A stretch of 64,000 nucleotides of DNA from Chlorobium sp. Lineage in GTDB: Bacteria > Bacteroidota > Chlorobiia > Chlorobiales > Chlorobiaceae. The notes beneath the pieces are model-generated. The model saw only the letters and a program-made list of their open reading frames with translations. It was not told the DNA's origin and made no database searches. Location of the stretch: the NCBI GenBank assembly GCA_005862285.1, contig SZXW01000014.1:186001-250000 (forward strand). The letters run 5' to 3'. A program made the translations under genes and the position numbers. Positions 1 through 8,437 of the stretch are shown here, one piece after another. How positions within the stretch are numbered: the stretch's first letter is position 1; each line of letters opens with the position of its first letter.

Positions 1-191
1 GTCGGGTTCGTGATGCGGGTATAATCGAAACCGAACTCTTCCACGGAACTGATGGCCTTTGCCTGTTCGAAATTTTTGAAGACGAATGACGTCGTCTGAT
101 ATATCGGCACTGCGCAGGCCCCGGTTGTGGGGTCAGGAAACTGCCCGGCATGGACCTGGAGTGTATCGAAATGGAACTCTCTTTCGCTCAT
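1..191 (-). CDS. O-acetylhomoserine sulfhydrylase-like PLP enzyme, N-terminal fragment
   Basis: Partial gene; only the first 63 codons lie in the window and the 3' end is beyond base 1. The translation begins [16 protein letters not shown] and continues with [16 protein letters not shown], the N-terminal signature of the Cys/Met metabolism PLP-enzyme family, closest to MetY-type O-acetylhomoserine (thiol) lyases that make homocysteine from O-acetylhomoserine and sulfide. The catalytic lysine lies outside the window, so function rests on the N-terminus. The ATG overlaps the stop of the upstream AhpD-like gene by 4 bases (ATGA), so the two are translationally coupled in an operon. Confidence 0.8.
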   Translation of the reverse strand, partial: MSEREFHFDTLQVHAGQFPDPTTGACAVPIYQTTSFVFKNFEQAKAISSVEEFGFDYTRITNP

Positions 192-772
192 GCCAGATCC
201 TCCGCTTTAAAAGCCCGGTAACGGGCGGAAGATGCAAAAGCGATATCCGGGTCGACCCTGAAATCTTTCAGCACATCATCGAGATCGATACGCAGTGCGT
301 TGTTGAAAACATTGTTGACAATCATCATCGCACCGAAAGCAGTAAGCTCCACGATTTCCGTTTCAGAAAGGTAATCGCCGAGTTTCGCGAACTCTTCGTC
401 CGATATCCTGTTCGGGTCCGCAGCGAGTTTCCGGCCGAATTCGACAATGATCCTGTCGCGATCGGAAAGGACCAGGTCATCGGGGTCATCGCCACCCTGG
501 ACAATGCCTTTGCGCATGTAGGACGAGCAGAGCCTGCATGCGTTTTCCCTCGATATCGCATCGCAGAAGAGGACTGTCAATCTTCCGCCAAGCACGGGTT
601 TCACCTTTTCATAGAGGCTGTACCACTCGAGCACGGCATTGAGGGCTGTCGGGGAATGAAGAAGCACGGCTTTCATGTTCGATACAGAACCGTGATTTTC
701 AACCACCCTGTCCCAGGCTGCGCGTATTTCCGGCGAGGCTTCATCATAAACGACATGGGATATTCTTGACAT
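188..772 (-). CDS. carboxymuconolactone decarboxylase/AhpD-like protein
   Basis: 194 residues. The core region around residues 66-90 carries ENACRLC, the CxxC redox pair (C79, C82) typical of the AhpD/carboxymuconolactone decarboxylase fold, and the helical pattern fits that family. In AhpD the second cysteine is followed four residues later by a histidine; here that position is methionine (M86), so AhpD-type peroxidase chemistry may be altered. The gene sits between a class III aminotransferase and a MetY-like gene, all on the minus strand with short spacing, which suggests a redox or detoxification role linked to amino-acid or thiol metabolism. Substrate unknown. Confidence 0.75.
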   Translation of the reverse strand: MSRISHVVYDEASPEIRAAWDRVVENHGSVSNMKAVLLHSPTALNAVLEWYSLYEKVKPVLGGRLTVLFCDAISRENACRLCSSYMRKGIVQGGDDPDDLVLSDRDRIIVEFGRKLAADPNRISDEEFAKLGDYLSETEIVELTAFGAMMIVNNVFNNALRIDLDDVLKDFRVDPDIAFASSARYRAFKAEDLA

Positions 773-814
773 ACTGGTTATCTCTTTTTTATTGAAATTT
801 CTTTGTTGTTTGTT

Positions 815-2209
815 TCACCGGCCGGTTTCGGTCACCTCGACGATCGCTTCACCGACAATGTCGACAATGCGGTCGATATCGTCGTCGCCGATTACCAGCG
901 GAGGCGCGAGGCAGATAGTCTCGTCGATCAGACGGGTAAGAAGTCCGCGGGAGAAGAGTGCGTTGCGGACTTTTTTTCCGATCCCCGAATCCGGCGGATA
1001 GCGCTCCCCTGTTGCCTTGTCGGCTACGAGCTCGATCCCTGCCAGGAGCCCGAGCCCCCTCACATCTCCGACATGCGGCCGGTCCCCCAGAAGCTTGAGT
1101 TTCCCGAGAAGCCTTTTTCCCTGACGGGCGGCCCATTCGACAAGTTTTTCTTCCTCGAGTATCCTGATGTTGGCAAGCGCAACGGCGCATCCCGCGGGAT
1201 GCGCCGAGCAGGTGTAACCGTGCATCCAACGGCGTTCAGCTGGTACCGAGTCCATGACCTGTTTGATGGCGCCTGAAACACCCACGCCGCCCAGCGGAAA
1301 GTAGCCGCTTGTAATACCCTTTGCGAACTGCAGGATATCGGGTGTGACACCCCAGTGTTCCAGTGCGAACCAGTGTCCTGTTCTGCCGAACCCGGTAATG
1401 ACCTCGTCGCTGATAAAAAGGACCTCGTAACGGTCACAGATCTCCCTGATCCTGGGAAAATAATCGGCCGGAGGCACGATGACACCACCGCCGCCTCCCT
1501 GTACCGGCTCCGCGATGAACGCCGCCACCGTCTCCGGACCTTCACGGAGAATAACCTCCTCGAGCAAGTCTGCAGCCGCCACCCCGGGCGACACGTCCTT
1601 CCGTTCCGTCCTGAAACGGTAAGGATACGGAGTGTCGATCTGCAGAAAACCGTTTGCCCGGGGCCCGAAAACCGACGAAAATTCCTCGACGCCGGTTGCC
1701 GCAGCAGCGCCGACCGTCGAGCCGTGGTAACTCAGCCGCCTCGAGATGATCTTGAATTTTTCCGGACGCCCCTGCGCGCTCCAGAAGAAACGGGCGGTAC
1801 GAATCGACGTATCGGTTGCATCGGAACCGCCGAGCGTGAAATAAAACGCCTCGATGTCAGGGTAAACAAGAAGTTTCAGCTTCTCCGCCAGTTCAACGGC
1901 AGGTTTGTGGGTCGAACCGGCATAAGCCGTGGCGAACGACAATTCCGTAAGCTGTCTCCAGGCCGCTGCTGCCAGTTCCCGTCTCCCATGGCCGACATAG
2001 ACGTTCCACATCCCGCTGAGACCGTCGATATAGCTCTTTCCATCGAGACTGGTAAGTGTCACTCCATCTCCGCCAACCCAGACATGCGGGTTCAGATGTT
2101 CGCTCGGATGATGCTGCGGATGGATCAGATGCCTCTGGTCAATCCGGACGATTTCAGCCTTTTCGAGCCCGTTTGTTTCCAACGTTTCAACTTTCGACTG
2201 TAAACTCAT
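815..2209 (-). CDS. class III aminotransferase (omega-amino acid/polyamine type)
   Basis: 464 residues, normal length for fold-type I class III transaminases that move an amino group from an omega-amino acid or amine to a keto acid using PLP. Seen: a glycine-rich GGSDATDTSIRTARFFW segment that binds the cofactor phosphate, FISDEVITGFGRTG with the PLP-pyridine aspartate (about residues 255-268), and the Schiff-base lysine in QFAKGITSGY (about K297). It overlaps no neighbour but lies 38 bases after the amino-acid permease and 42 bases before the AhpD-like gene. The context suggests catabolism of an imported amino acid or amine. The exact donor (putrescine, beta-alanine, taurine or other) cannot be read from the sequence. 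Confidence 0.88.
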   Translation of the reverse strand: MSLQSKVETLETNGLEKAEIVRIDQRHLIHPQHHPSEHLNPHVWVGGDGVTLTSLDGKSYIDGLSGMWNVYVGHGRRELAAAAWRQLTELSFATAYAGSTHKPAVELAEKLKLLVYPDIEAFYFTLGGSDATDTSIRTARFFWSAQGRPEKFKIISRRLSYHGSTVGAAAATGVEEFSSVFGPRANGFLQIDTPYPYRFRTERKDVSPGVAAADLLEEVILREGPETVAAFIAEPVQGGGGGVIVPPADYFPRIREICDRYEVLFISDEVITGFGRTGHWFALEHWGVTPDILQFAKGITSGYFPLGGVGVSGAIKQVMDSVPAERRWMHGYTCSAHPAGCAVALANIRILEEEKLVEWAARQGKRLLGKLKLLGDRPHVGDVRGLGLLAGIELVADKATGERYPPDSGIGKKVRNALFSRGLLTRLIDETICLAPPLVIGDDDIDRIVDIVGEAIVEVTETGR

Positions 2210-2247
2210 GACAATACTTATTTTCGTTATCCCTCAGACATACATTT

Positions 2248-3699
2248 TCATGCCTGTGTTGGCGTAGTGAACCGCGAGCTGTTCTCGCTTGTTTCCCTGT
2301 GGATCTCGTCCACGACATGAGGATGGTAGTTATGGATAATGGTAATCCATGCCACACCGGCAAGAAGCAGCGCGAAAAAGATATACGGCAGATAGTTGTA
2401 AGGGAACGGCGGTACGGGGTAGAGGTTGCCGATGATTGCCAGAACAAGCACGAAAACCGATATCACCGCGGTTACGATATGCGGCCACTTCAGTTCGTTG
2501 CGCTTTTTGAGGTAGAGCGGAGCAGCAACCGAAATGATACCGTAGGTAACGATGAACCCGAGTGTCGCGACTGTACCGACCCAGCCATAGATGTCGAAAT
2601 CGCCTGTACCTGCAAGGGAAAGGATCGCCGCCGGGAAGAACGCGATGACAGAGGCGATCGTGACTGCCGCATGCGGAGTCGAGTTAGTCTCATGGGCGCT
2701 TCCGGCAAGCGAGTGGAAGATGCCGTGACGGCTCATGAGAAAAAGAATGCGTGCCGCGGCATTGACGCTTGCCAGCGTGCAGGCGAAAAAGCTGACGATT
2801 GCGCCGATGTCGATAAGGATACCAATGGAAGAAAGCCCTGCGCGGTCTGCAAGGACGTTGAGTGGGGCGGTGCTCTTATCGAGCGTTTCGGTGTAACCCT
2901 GGAAGCCGATCACCTGCGCATAGGAAGAAAAGACGAAGATTGCGCCGACAATGATGGCACTCCTGATGATCGCCCTTGGAATGCTCTGGAGAGGATTTTT
3001 TGCTTCCGAACCGAGCGTACTCGCACTTTCAAACCCCACGAAACTGAAAATGGCAAGCACAAGACCACCCTTTAGGGCATCGAGCGAGGTGTTCTTCAGG
3101 AGAAGCTGGTCCAGGTCGAGTCTGAACCCGAAATTGAAAATCGTTACACCGACAAGTAAGAGAATCAGGGAGACCGATGCGAACTCGAGACCAAGCATGA
3201 GGCGTGTCGAAAGCTGGATGTCCTTCCAGGCCACATACCAGGAAACAAGAATGCTGAGCCCGATAAGAAAAACCGCCGGGATTTTGAAGCCTCCGAGATG
3301 CTCGAGAAGCACGTTGAAGTAATTCGAAAAGCCTGATGTGACTGCCGATGCGCAGCCGATATAGGCAATCAGCAGGGCCCAGCCGGCTATGGCGCCCCAG
3401 AAGGAGCCAAGTCCTTCGATGGTATAGGAATAGAACGAACCAGGGGATGCTGACCGCTTTGCAAACTGGTTGATGCTTGAGGATACAAGCAGGATGCTGA
3501 ACGTTGCGATCAGGTAGGCAAGCCAGGTACCTCCGCCGGATACGGCGTAAACGAGCGGAATAACGACGGTCGGAGTCGCCGTAGGCGCAATGTTTGCGAT
3601 GGACTGTCCGAGTGTCTCGAGCGGCGAAAGTGCCGCATGCTTCAATCCGTATGCATTGTTGACAGATTCAGCGGTCTTTATATGTCCTTTGTGACTCAT
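2248..3699 (-). CDS. APC-family amino acid/amine permease
   Basis: 483 residues from the chosen ATG, with about twelve hydrophobic segments. The N-terminal region has PTATPTVVIPLVY and SSSINQFAKRSASPGSFYSY, the first helices of APC-superfamily (amino acid-polyamine-organocation) transporters. It would import an amino acid or amine across the inner membrane by proton or exchange coupling. The reading frame stays open upstream to 3798, but the ATG at 3699 has a GGGAG about nine bases before it and places the protein start just ahead of the conserved region. It is the first gene of the operon that also holds the aminotransferase, AhpD-like and MetY-like genes. Confidence 0.85.
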   Translation of the reverse strand: MSHKGHIKTAESVNNAYGLKHAALSPLETLGQSIANIAPTATPTVVIPLVYAVSGGGTWLAYLIATFSILLVSSSINQFAKRSASPGSFYSYTIEGLGSFWGAIAGWALLIAYIGCASAVTSGFSNYFNVLLEHLGGFKIPAVFLIGLSILVSWYVAWKDIQLSTRLMLGLEFASVSLILLLVGVTIFNFGFRLDLDQLLLKNTSLDALKGGLVLAIFSFVGFESASTLGSEAKNPLQSIPRAIIRSAIIVGAIFVFSSYAQVIGFQGYTETLDKSTAPLNVLADRAGLSSIGILIDIGAIVSFFACTLASVNAAARILFLMSRHGIFHSLAGSAHETNSTPHAAVTIASVIAFFPAAILSLAGTGDFDIYGWVGTVATLGFIVTYGIISVAAPLYLKKRNELKWPHIVTAVISVFVLVLAIIGNLYPVPPFPYNYLPYIFFALLLAGVAWITIIHNYHPHVVDEIHRETSENSSRFTTPTQA

Positions 3700-3915
3700 G
3701 GGGCTGCTCCCGTTTAAACATGAATGATTGTAATGGTCAATAGCTGTTACCGTTGCCATACAATATCCATTCTCAGCAGCTCTGCCGAAATCCCGCAATT
3801 ACGGTATTTTCCATACCATGAGGCAGGCAAATAATCGCGGACTGATTTACTCTTCTTTATTGAACTTTCTGCAGGAAGAGTGATAAAATTTATGAAACAC
3901 AAAGGATGAGAAAGA

Positions 3916-3950
3916 GCCGGCCGGAAAATGAAATAACCGGCCAGCTAAAG
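3916..3950 (-). terminator. rho-independent terminator after ribH
   Basis: Inverted repeat GCCGGCCGG / CCGGCCAGC around a 12-base loop, followed on the minus strand by a pyrimidine tract (TCTTTCTC). It lies about 45 bases downstream of the ribH stop. Confidence 0.6.
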
Positions 3951-3990
3951 TTTAGAAGAGAGGAAAGAAAAAGATCAAAGAAAAACTTTC

Positions 3991-4458
3991 TCAGATCTGA
4001 CGGTAGAGGTTCACCATTTCGATCGCTGTCATGGCTGCATCGAACCCCTTGTTGCCGGCTTTCGTCCCGGCGCGTTCGATAGCCTGTTCGAGGTTCTCCG
4101 TTGTAAGAACGCCGAAAGCGACAGGGACCATGGTATCGAGGGAAACCTGGGCGATCCCTTTCGTGGCTTCAGCGGCAATGACATCGAAGTGCGGCGTCGA
4201 TCCCCTGATGATGACACCGAGAGCGATGACGGCATCGAAGCTGCCGCTCACGGCAACCTTCCTGCAGACCATCGGCAGCTCGAAAGCTCCCGGACAGCGA
4301 TAGATCGCGATGTTTTCGTCCGAACCTCCATGTCTGCGGATACAGTCAATGGCTCCTTCAACAAGTTTCTGTCCGATAAAATCATTGAACCTTGAAACAA
4401 CCAGTGCGAACCTCGAATCCTTCGCGCTCAGCGTCCCTTCAATCTGTTTGATCTGCAT
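3991..4458 (-). CDS. ribH: 6,7-dimethyl-8-ribityllumazine synthase
   Basis: 155 residues, the usual length. It condenses 5-amino-6-ribitylamino-uracil with 3,4-dihydroxy-2-butanone 4-phosphate to give the riboflavin precursor lumazine, and normally assembles as an icosahedral or pentameric shell in the cytoplasm. Seen: VVSRFND near the N-terminus (substrate-stacking Phe), GAFELP at about residues 58-63, the catalytic-histidine segment [16 protein letters not shown] near residues 87-102, and [13 protein letters not shown] at the C-terminus. Its start overlaps the end of the preceding phosphoheptose isomerase-like gene by 20 bases, which indicates translational coupling of two otherwise unrelated pathways. 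Confidence 0.97.
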   Translation of the reverse strand: MQIKQIEGTLSAKDSRFALVVSRFNDFIGQKLVEGAIDCIRRHGGSDENIAIYRCPGAFELPMVCRKVAVSGSFDAVIALGVIIRGSTPHFDVIAAEATKGIAQVSLDTMVPVAFGVLTTENLEQAIERAGTKAGNKGFDAAMTAIEMVNLYRQI

Positions 4459-5119
4459 TGCATTGTTCGTTTAGAGTTTTTTTCGATGACCGGTAATACC
4501 CGAGCAACCGCTCCACAAGGTCTATGATCACATGACCAACGGTGATATGGCACTCCTGTACACGGTCTGCGGAACCTGAATGGGGTACAACGATCTCAAG
4601 GTCCGACTTCCTTTTCAGCAAACCACCGTCACCACCGAGAAGTGCGAGTGTTTTCATCCCTCTCTGCCGGGCTGCTTCGACTGCATTCACAATACTCGGG
4701 CTGTTGCCGCTTGTGGAAAGCACGAGCAAAAGGTCACCGTCCCTGCCGTATGCTTCAACAAGCCTTGCAAAGACCGCATCATAGCCAAGATCGTTCGCAC
4801 CCGCCGTAAGGGCTGAGGTATCTGTAGTGAGTGCGATAGCCGGTAATGCAGGGCGTTCGACGCTGCCGCGGTAGCGGATGGTCAGTTCCGTCGCGAGATG
4901 CTGGGCGTCGGCAGCACTGCCGCCATTGCCGCAGATCAGCAGTTTACCGCCGGCTTCAAAAGTCCCGGCTATCATGCGCGCCATCGCTACAATGACGGCA
5001 CTGTTCTGACGGGCTACCGTTTCCTTGAGCCTTGCACTGTAAAGCATGATGTCAAGGACAATTTCTTCATATGGAGTGCGGTCCGTAAGCCCCCCGGAAC
5101 ACCTGCAGGAATCGGTCAT
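4439..5119 (-). CDS. gmhA: phosphoheptose isomerase-type SIS protein
   Basis: About 226 residues from the ATG at 5119. Seen: the SIS-domain phosphosugar signature [31 protein letters not shown] for phosphate binding, and a [16 protein letters not shown] helix with the metal-binding His and Glu typical of GmhA. It likely isomerises sedoheptulose 7-phosphate to D-glycero-D-manno-heptose 7-phosphate for lipopolysaccharide core synthesis. The start is uncertain: the frame is open to 5143 (TTG), the ATG at 5119 lacks a clear Shine-Dalgarno, and the ATG at 5047 would give 202 residues, close to the normal family length. The N-terminal 24 residues before that point contain two unusual cysteines. DiaA-like SIS proteins are a less likely alternative. 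Confidence 0.85.
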   Translation of the reverse strand: MTDSCRCSGGLTDRTPYEEIVLDIMLYSARLKETVARQNSAVIVAMARMIAGTFEAGGKLLICGNGGSAADAQHLATELTIRYRGSVERPALPAIALTTDTSALTAGANDLGYDAVFARLVEAYGRDGDLLLVLSTSGNSPSIVNAVEAARQRGMKTLALLGGDGGLLKRKSDLEIVVPHSGSADRVQECHITVGHVIIDLVERLLGYYRSSKKTLNEQCNADQTD

Positions 5120-5229
5120 GGAAATGGCAATAAATTGATTCAATGTAAAATATAATGAAAAACAGTGTGCCTCTAAAGCTCAATGCCGGAGAAGCGCACG
5201 AAACATGATACACACCCGGAGACCGGAAT

Positions 5230-5264
5230 AAAAAACTCCGCCTGATCACAGAAACCAGGCGGAG
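5230..5264 (-). terminator. rho-independent terminator of hemE
   Basis: Perfect 9-bp stem CTCCGCCTG / CAGGCGGAG with an 11-base loop; on the minus strand it is followed immediately by six T. It starts 30 bases after the hemE stop and separates hemE from gmhA-ribH. Confidence 0.9.
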
Positions 5265-5293
5265 CGGAAATATTTCAGAAAGTGAAAAAGAGC

Positions 5294-6349
5294 TCAGTGG
5301 TACTTCACACTTTCTTCCTTGACGAACTCGATCAAAAGCTTCAGGTTCGCCGGATCGACATCGGGCAGAATGCCGTGACCGAGGTTGAACACGTGGCCTG
5401 AATGCTCGGTATGCTGACCGAACTGCTTGAGAATCTTGGCCGCTTCGGCTTTGATCTTTTCAGGAGTCCCGTAAAGTACTGTAGGATCCATGTTGCCCTG
5501 GAGACAGACGCGGTCCTTAAGCTCGGCACGGGCTTTCGCGATATCGATGCCCCATCCGAGGCCCATGGCATCGCAGCCGGTATCGGCAATGTCGTTGAGG
5601 ATGGTGTTGCAGTCCTTCGAGAAGACAATGACCGGTGTTTCGGGGTGTTTGATCTTGATGGCCTGAACCGTCTCCTTGATGTAGGGAAGGGCGAATTCGC
5701 GGTAGTCATCCTCGGAAAGCGCGCTTGCCCAGGAGTCGAAGATCTGGATTGCATCCGCACCTGCCTCGATCTGGCGAAGCGTGTACTCGGTGATGACGGT
5801 CGAGATCTTGCTGAGCAGCATGTGGGCCATTTTCGGCTCACGGTACATCATCTTCTTGGCATGCGCATAGTTTTTCGAGCCGCCGCCTTCAACCGCGTAG
5901 GTGAAGAGCGTCCATGCCGCACCGGAAAAGCCGATAAGCGGAACACGGTTGTCGAGCTCTTTCTTGGTCATACGGATAGCATCGAGCACATAGCCGAGCT
6001 TTTCGTCGATATCCGGAATGATCAGCCTGTCGATATCGGCCTGGCTGCGGATATGGGGGGTGAGCCTGATACCCTTTGTTTCGATGATTTCGACATCCAT
6101 CCCCATCGCTTCATTGACGACAAGGATATCGGAGAAAATAATGGCAGCATCCACGCCCATCAGTTCAACTGGCTGAATGGTCACCTCGGTAGCCAGCTCC
6201 GGGGTCTTGCAGAGAGTTAAAAAATCGGTTTTTTCTCTGACGGCACGGTACTCCGGCAGGTAACGGCCTGCCTGCCGCATCACCCAGATCGGTGTCCGGG
6301 AACATGGCTGACGCCTCAATGCCCGGAGAAAAAGATCATTTTTGAGCAT
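5294..6349 (-). CDS. hemE: uroporphyrinogen decarboxylase
   Basis: 351 residues, normal length. It decarboxylates the four acetate side chains of uroporphyrinogen III to give coproporphyrinogen III, on the shared path to heme and bacteriochlorophyll. Seen: the family signature VMRQAGRYLPEYR near residues 23-35, IIFSDILV with the catalytic aspartate, and IGFSGAAWTLFTYAVEGGGSK. The frame continues to a TTG at 6358, but the ATG at 6349 starts the conserved MLKNDLFLRAL sequence. It appears to be a single-gene transcription unit ending at a strong terminator. Heavy tetrapyrrole demand is expected in a chlorosome-bearing phototroph. Confidence 0.97.
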   Translation of the reverse strand: MLKNDLFLRALRRQPCSRTPIWVMRQAGRYLPEYRAVREKTDFLTLCKTPELATEVTIQPVELMGVDAAIIFSDILVVNEAMGMDVEIIETKGIRLTPHIRSQADIDRLIIPDIDEKLGYVLDAIRMTKKELDNRVPLIGFSGAAWTLFTYAVEGGGSKNYAHAKKMMYREPKMAHMLLSKISTVITEYTLRQIEAGADAIQIFDSWASALSEDDYREFALPYIKETVQAIKIKHPETPVIVFSKDCNTILNDIADTGCDAMGLGWGIDIAKARAELKDRVCLQGNMDPTVLYGTPEKIKAEAAKILKQFGQHTEHSGHVFNLGHGILPDVDPANLKLLIEFVKEESVKYH

Positions 6350-6521
6350 GCAATGCAATAATTAGAAGGGTTAATAAAAAAATGCAAGTCAGAAACTCCG
6401 GCAATACCGGCAAAACCTGCAATAATAAAAGTGCAAAGATACGCTTTTTCAGCCTTTTTTAAAATTTGCCGGGAAAACAGCAGATAGAAAAGAGTTCGCT
6501 GCCTTGAAACACGGCGTTTCG

Positions 6522-7373
6522 TCAGGTAACGATATGCCGTTTGATGCCAAGCTGTTTTGCACTGTACCCGAGGGCCAGCCCGACCATCTCGGAAATATGG
6601 AAAACCGGAATGGATTTTTTATCATCGCCGGCCTGTTTGAGCGCTTTCGACTGGTAACCGTCGAGAACGGTATGACAGAGCGGGCAGGGTGTCACTATAA
6701 AGTCGGCTTTTTCCTGTATCGCTTCCTCGAGCGCTTCCGCGGCAACATTCAGCGATTCCTCTTCGGCTACCAGAAGGGTATGGAACCCGCAGCACCGGTT
6801 CTTGTGCTCGTATGGAATCGACTGTCCGCCCAGAGCTTCGATAAGCTGGTCGAGGGAGCTCGGTTCGACCGGATTGTCATGCCCGAGCACCTTCGAAGGC
6901 CGGAGAATATGACAGCCGTAGAAAGGTGCAATCCTGTAATTGGTCAAAGGCACTTTCACCTTCGCCTTTATGGCGTCGATACCGACATCGTCGATCAGGA
7001 CCCAGAGCAGGTGACGAACATCTGAAGTTCCTCGGTACTGCAGCCCTTCTTTTTTCAGGATGTCGTTGACTTCCTGTTTAAGCGCCGGAGTTTCATCGAG
7101 CTTTTTCTTCGCTGTACGTATCGTCATGAGGCAGGTATTGCAGGAAACCACAAGGTCGAGACCCATTTTTTCCGCAATGGCGATATTGCGCGCATTCACA
7201 AGTGCAAAATGCTTGGGGCTGACGTAGTCGAGGTTGCTCCCGCCGCAGCAAGTGCTTTCGTGCATTTTAACCAGCTCGATTCCAAGATCCTTCTGCCACA
7301 GATCGATCGAGCGGTCAACCTCTTTGGTCATCGACTCGTTGATACAGCTCAGATAATATGCATAACGCTTCAT
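6522..7373 (-). CDS. HdrB-like (CCG-domain) subunit of succinate dehydrogenase/fumarate reductase
   Basis: 283 residues with two cysteine-rich CCG domains: first C10, CCGGSNLD and CNTC; second CHIL, CCGF and CPLC. These are the CX(n)CCG-X(n)-CxxC motifs of HdrB and of the non-classical membrane-associated subunit (SdhE/SdhC type) found with succinate:quinone reductases in archaea, some epsilonproteobacteria and green sulfur bacteria. No transmembrane helix is apparent, so membrane binding would be through amphipathic helices. It follows the iron-sulfur subunit by 15 bases and probably passes electrons between the flavoprotein complex and quinone or another carrier. It replaces the ordinary cytochrome b558 anchor, which is absent here. 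Confidence 0.85.
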   Translation of the reverse strand: MKRYAYYLSCINESMTKEVDRSIDLWQKDLGIELVKMHESTCCGGSNLDYVSPKHFALVNARNIAIAEKMGLDLVVSCNTCLMTIRTAKKKLDETPALKQEVNDILKKEGLQYRGTSDVRHLLWVLIDDVGIDAIKAKVKVPLTNYRIAPFYGCHILRPSKVLGHDNPVEPSSLDQLIEALGGQSIPYEHKNRCCGFHTLLVAEEESLNVAAEALEEAIQEKADFIVTPCPLCHTVLDGYQSKALKQAGDDKKSIPVFHISEMVGLALGYSAKQLGIKRHIVT

Positions 7374-7388
7374 CCTGCAGTCCCCTTG

Positions 7389-8426
7389 TTATTTTTTATG
7401 AGATTTCTGATCCTGCCTGACATGTTCGGTCATTTCCCTGAACATCTCCCTGAACACCTTGATACCCTTTGATGGCTTCACCAGAGGCGGTGGAGGCGGG
7501 GTACGCCGCTTCACGATCATTTTCATCGCCATGGGCAGAAGGTTTTTCATGGTCCAGGCCATACCGTTGGTGCGGATCGGCAGAGTAGACTCGACAAGCT
7601 TGCCTTTCTTTTCGATATCGGACATGAACGCTTCGGCATGTTTCGAACCGCTCGAGTCTTTCATTCCCCTGCACTCGATAGCATCTTCACGGATACCATG
7701 GATGGCGTCCATGATAGGAATGCTTTTCACGCAGGTCTCCTGGCAGCGGTAACAGTGCGTGCAGTCCCATACACCATGGTCTTTCACCAGCTCGGCAAGG
7801 CGTAGGTCATGAATGGAATCGCGGCTGTCGACATTCATCCGGTAGGACTTCAGAAGCACCGCGGGAGAAACATAATCCTTGTTCGCCCTGAGGATACTGC
7901 ACTCGGAAACGCACGAAGCGCAGAGAATACAGTCGGTAGCCTTGTCATAGCGAAGGAATTCCTCTTCTGAAATCAGGAACTCTTTCCTGCCCATCTGTTC
8001 TTCGGGCATGGTCGACTCCACCCAGTTCGAATAATTCTTCATCTTGTCGACCAGCGGGTCCATATCGACGATGAGGTCCTTGACAAGGGGCAGATTGCGC
8101 AGCGGCTCGACCTTGATGACGTTGGGCTCCTTGCATTTCTCGAGCACCTCCCATACCTGGGTCGTGCATGCAAGCATGGAAAGCCCGTTCACCCTCATGG
8201 CGCAGGAACCGCAGATACCTGCCTGGCAGAAAGCCCTGAAGCTGACCGTGGCATCGAGATGCTCCTTTATGTAGTTCAGGGACCTGAGCACCGTGATACC
8301 CCGCTCGACCTTGATGGTGTAATCGTCGAAGTACGACTTGCTGTCAACCTGTGGATTGAAGCGAAACACCCTGAAGGTGATATCTTTTTTCACTTCTTCT
8401 ATGTGCGTATCTGTTGATACCGTCAT
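7389..8426 (-). CDS. sdhB: succinate dehydrogenase/fumarate reductase iron-sulfur subunit
   Basis: 345 residues from the ATG at 8426 (the frame opens with a TTG six bases earlier). Seen: plant-type [2Fe-2S] ligands in FCQAGICGSCAMRVNG and a later MLAC, then two bacterial ferredoxin clusters CILCASCVSEC and CTHCYRCQETC. It wires the flavin subunit to the CCG-domain subunit. It is about 100 residues longer than typical SdhB: the C-terminus adds a positively charged, proline-rich tail (RRTPPPPPLVKP) and an amphipathic end that could help membrane attachment in the absence of a heme anchor; that role is inferred. In a green sulfur bacterium the complex is needed for fumarate to succinate in the reverse TCA cycle. 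Confidence 0.92.
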   Translation of the reverse strand: MTVSTDTHIEEVKKDITFRVFRFNPQVDSKSYFDDYTIKVERGITVLRSLNYIKEHLDATVSFRAFCQAGICGSCAMRVNGLSMLACTTQVWEVLEKCKEPNVIKVEPLRNLPLVKDLIVDMDPLVDKMKNYSNWVESTMPEEQMGRKEFLISEEEFLRYDKATDCILCASCVSECSILRANKDYVSPAVLLKSYRMNVDSRDSIHDLRLAELVKDHGVWDCTHCYRCQETCVKSIPIMDAIHGIREDAIECRGMKDSSGSKHAEAFMSDIEKKGKLVESTLPIRTNGMAWTMKNLLPMAMKMIVKRRTPPPPPLVKPSKGIKVFREMFREMTEHVRQDQKSHKK

Positions 8427-8437
8427 GAGCAATATGG

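Noticed and set aside
1355-2203. 282-codon plus-strand ORF opposite the aminotransferase
   Set aside because: The minus-strand frame encodes a complete class III aminotransferase with all motifs; this frame has none.
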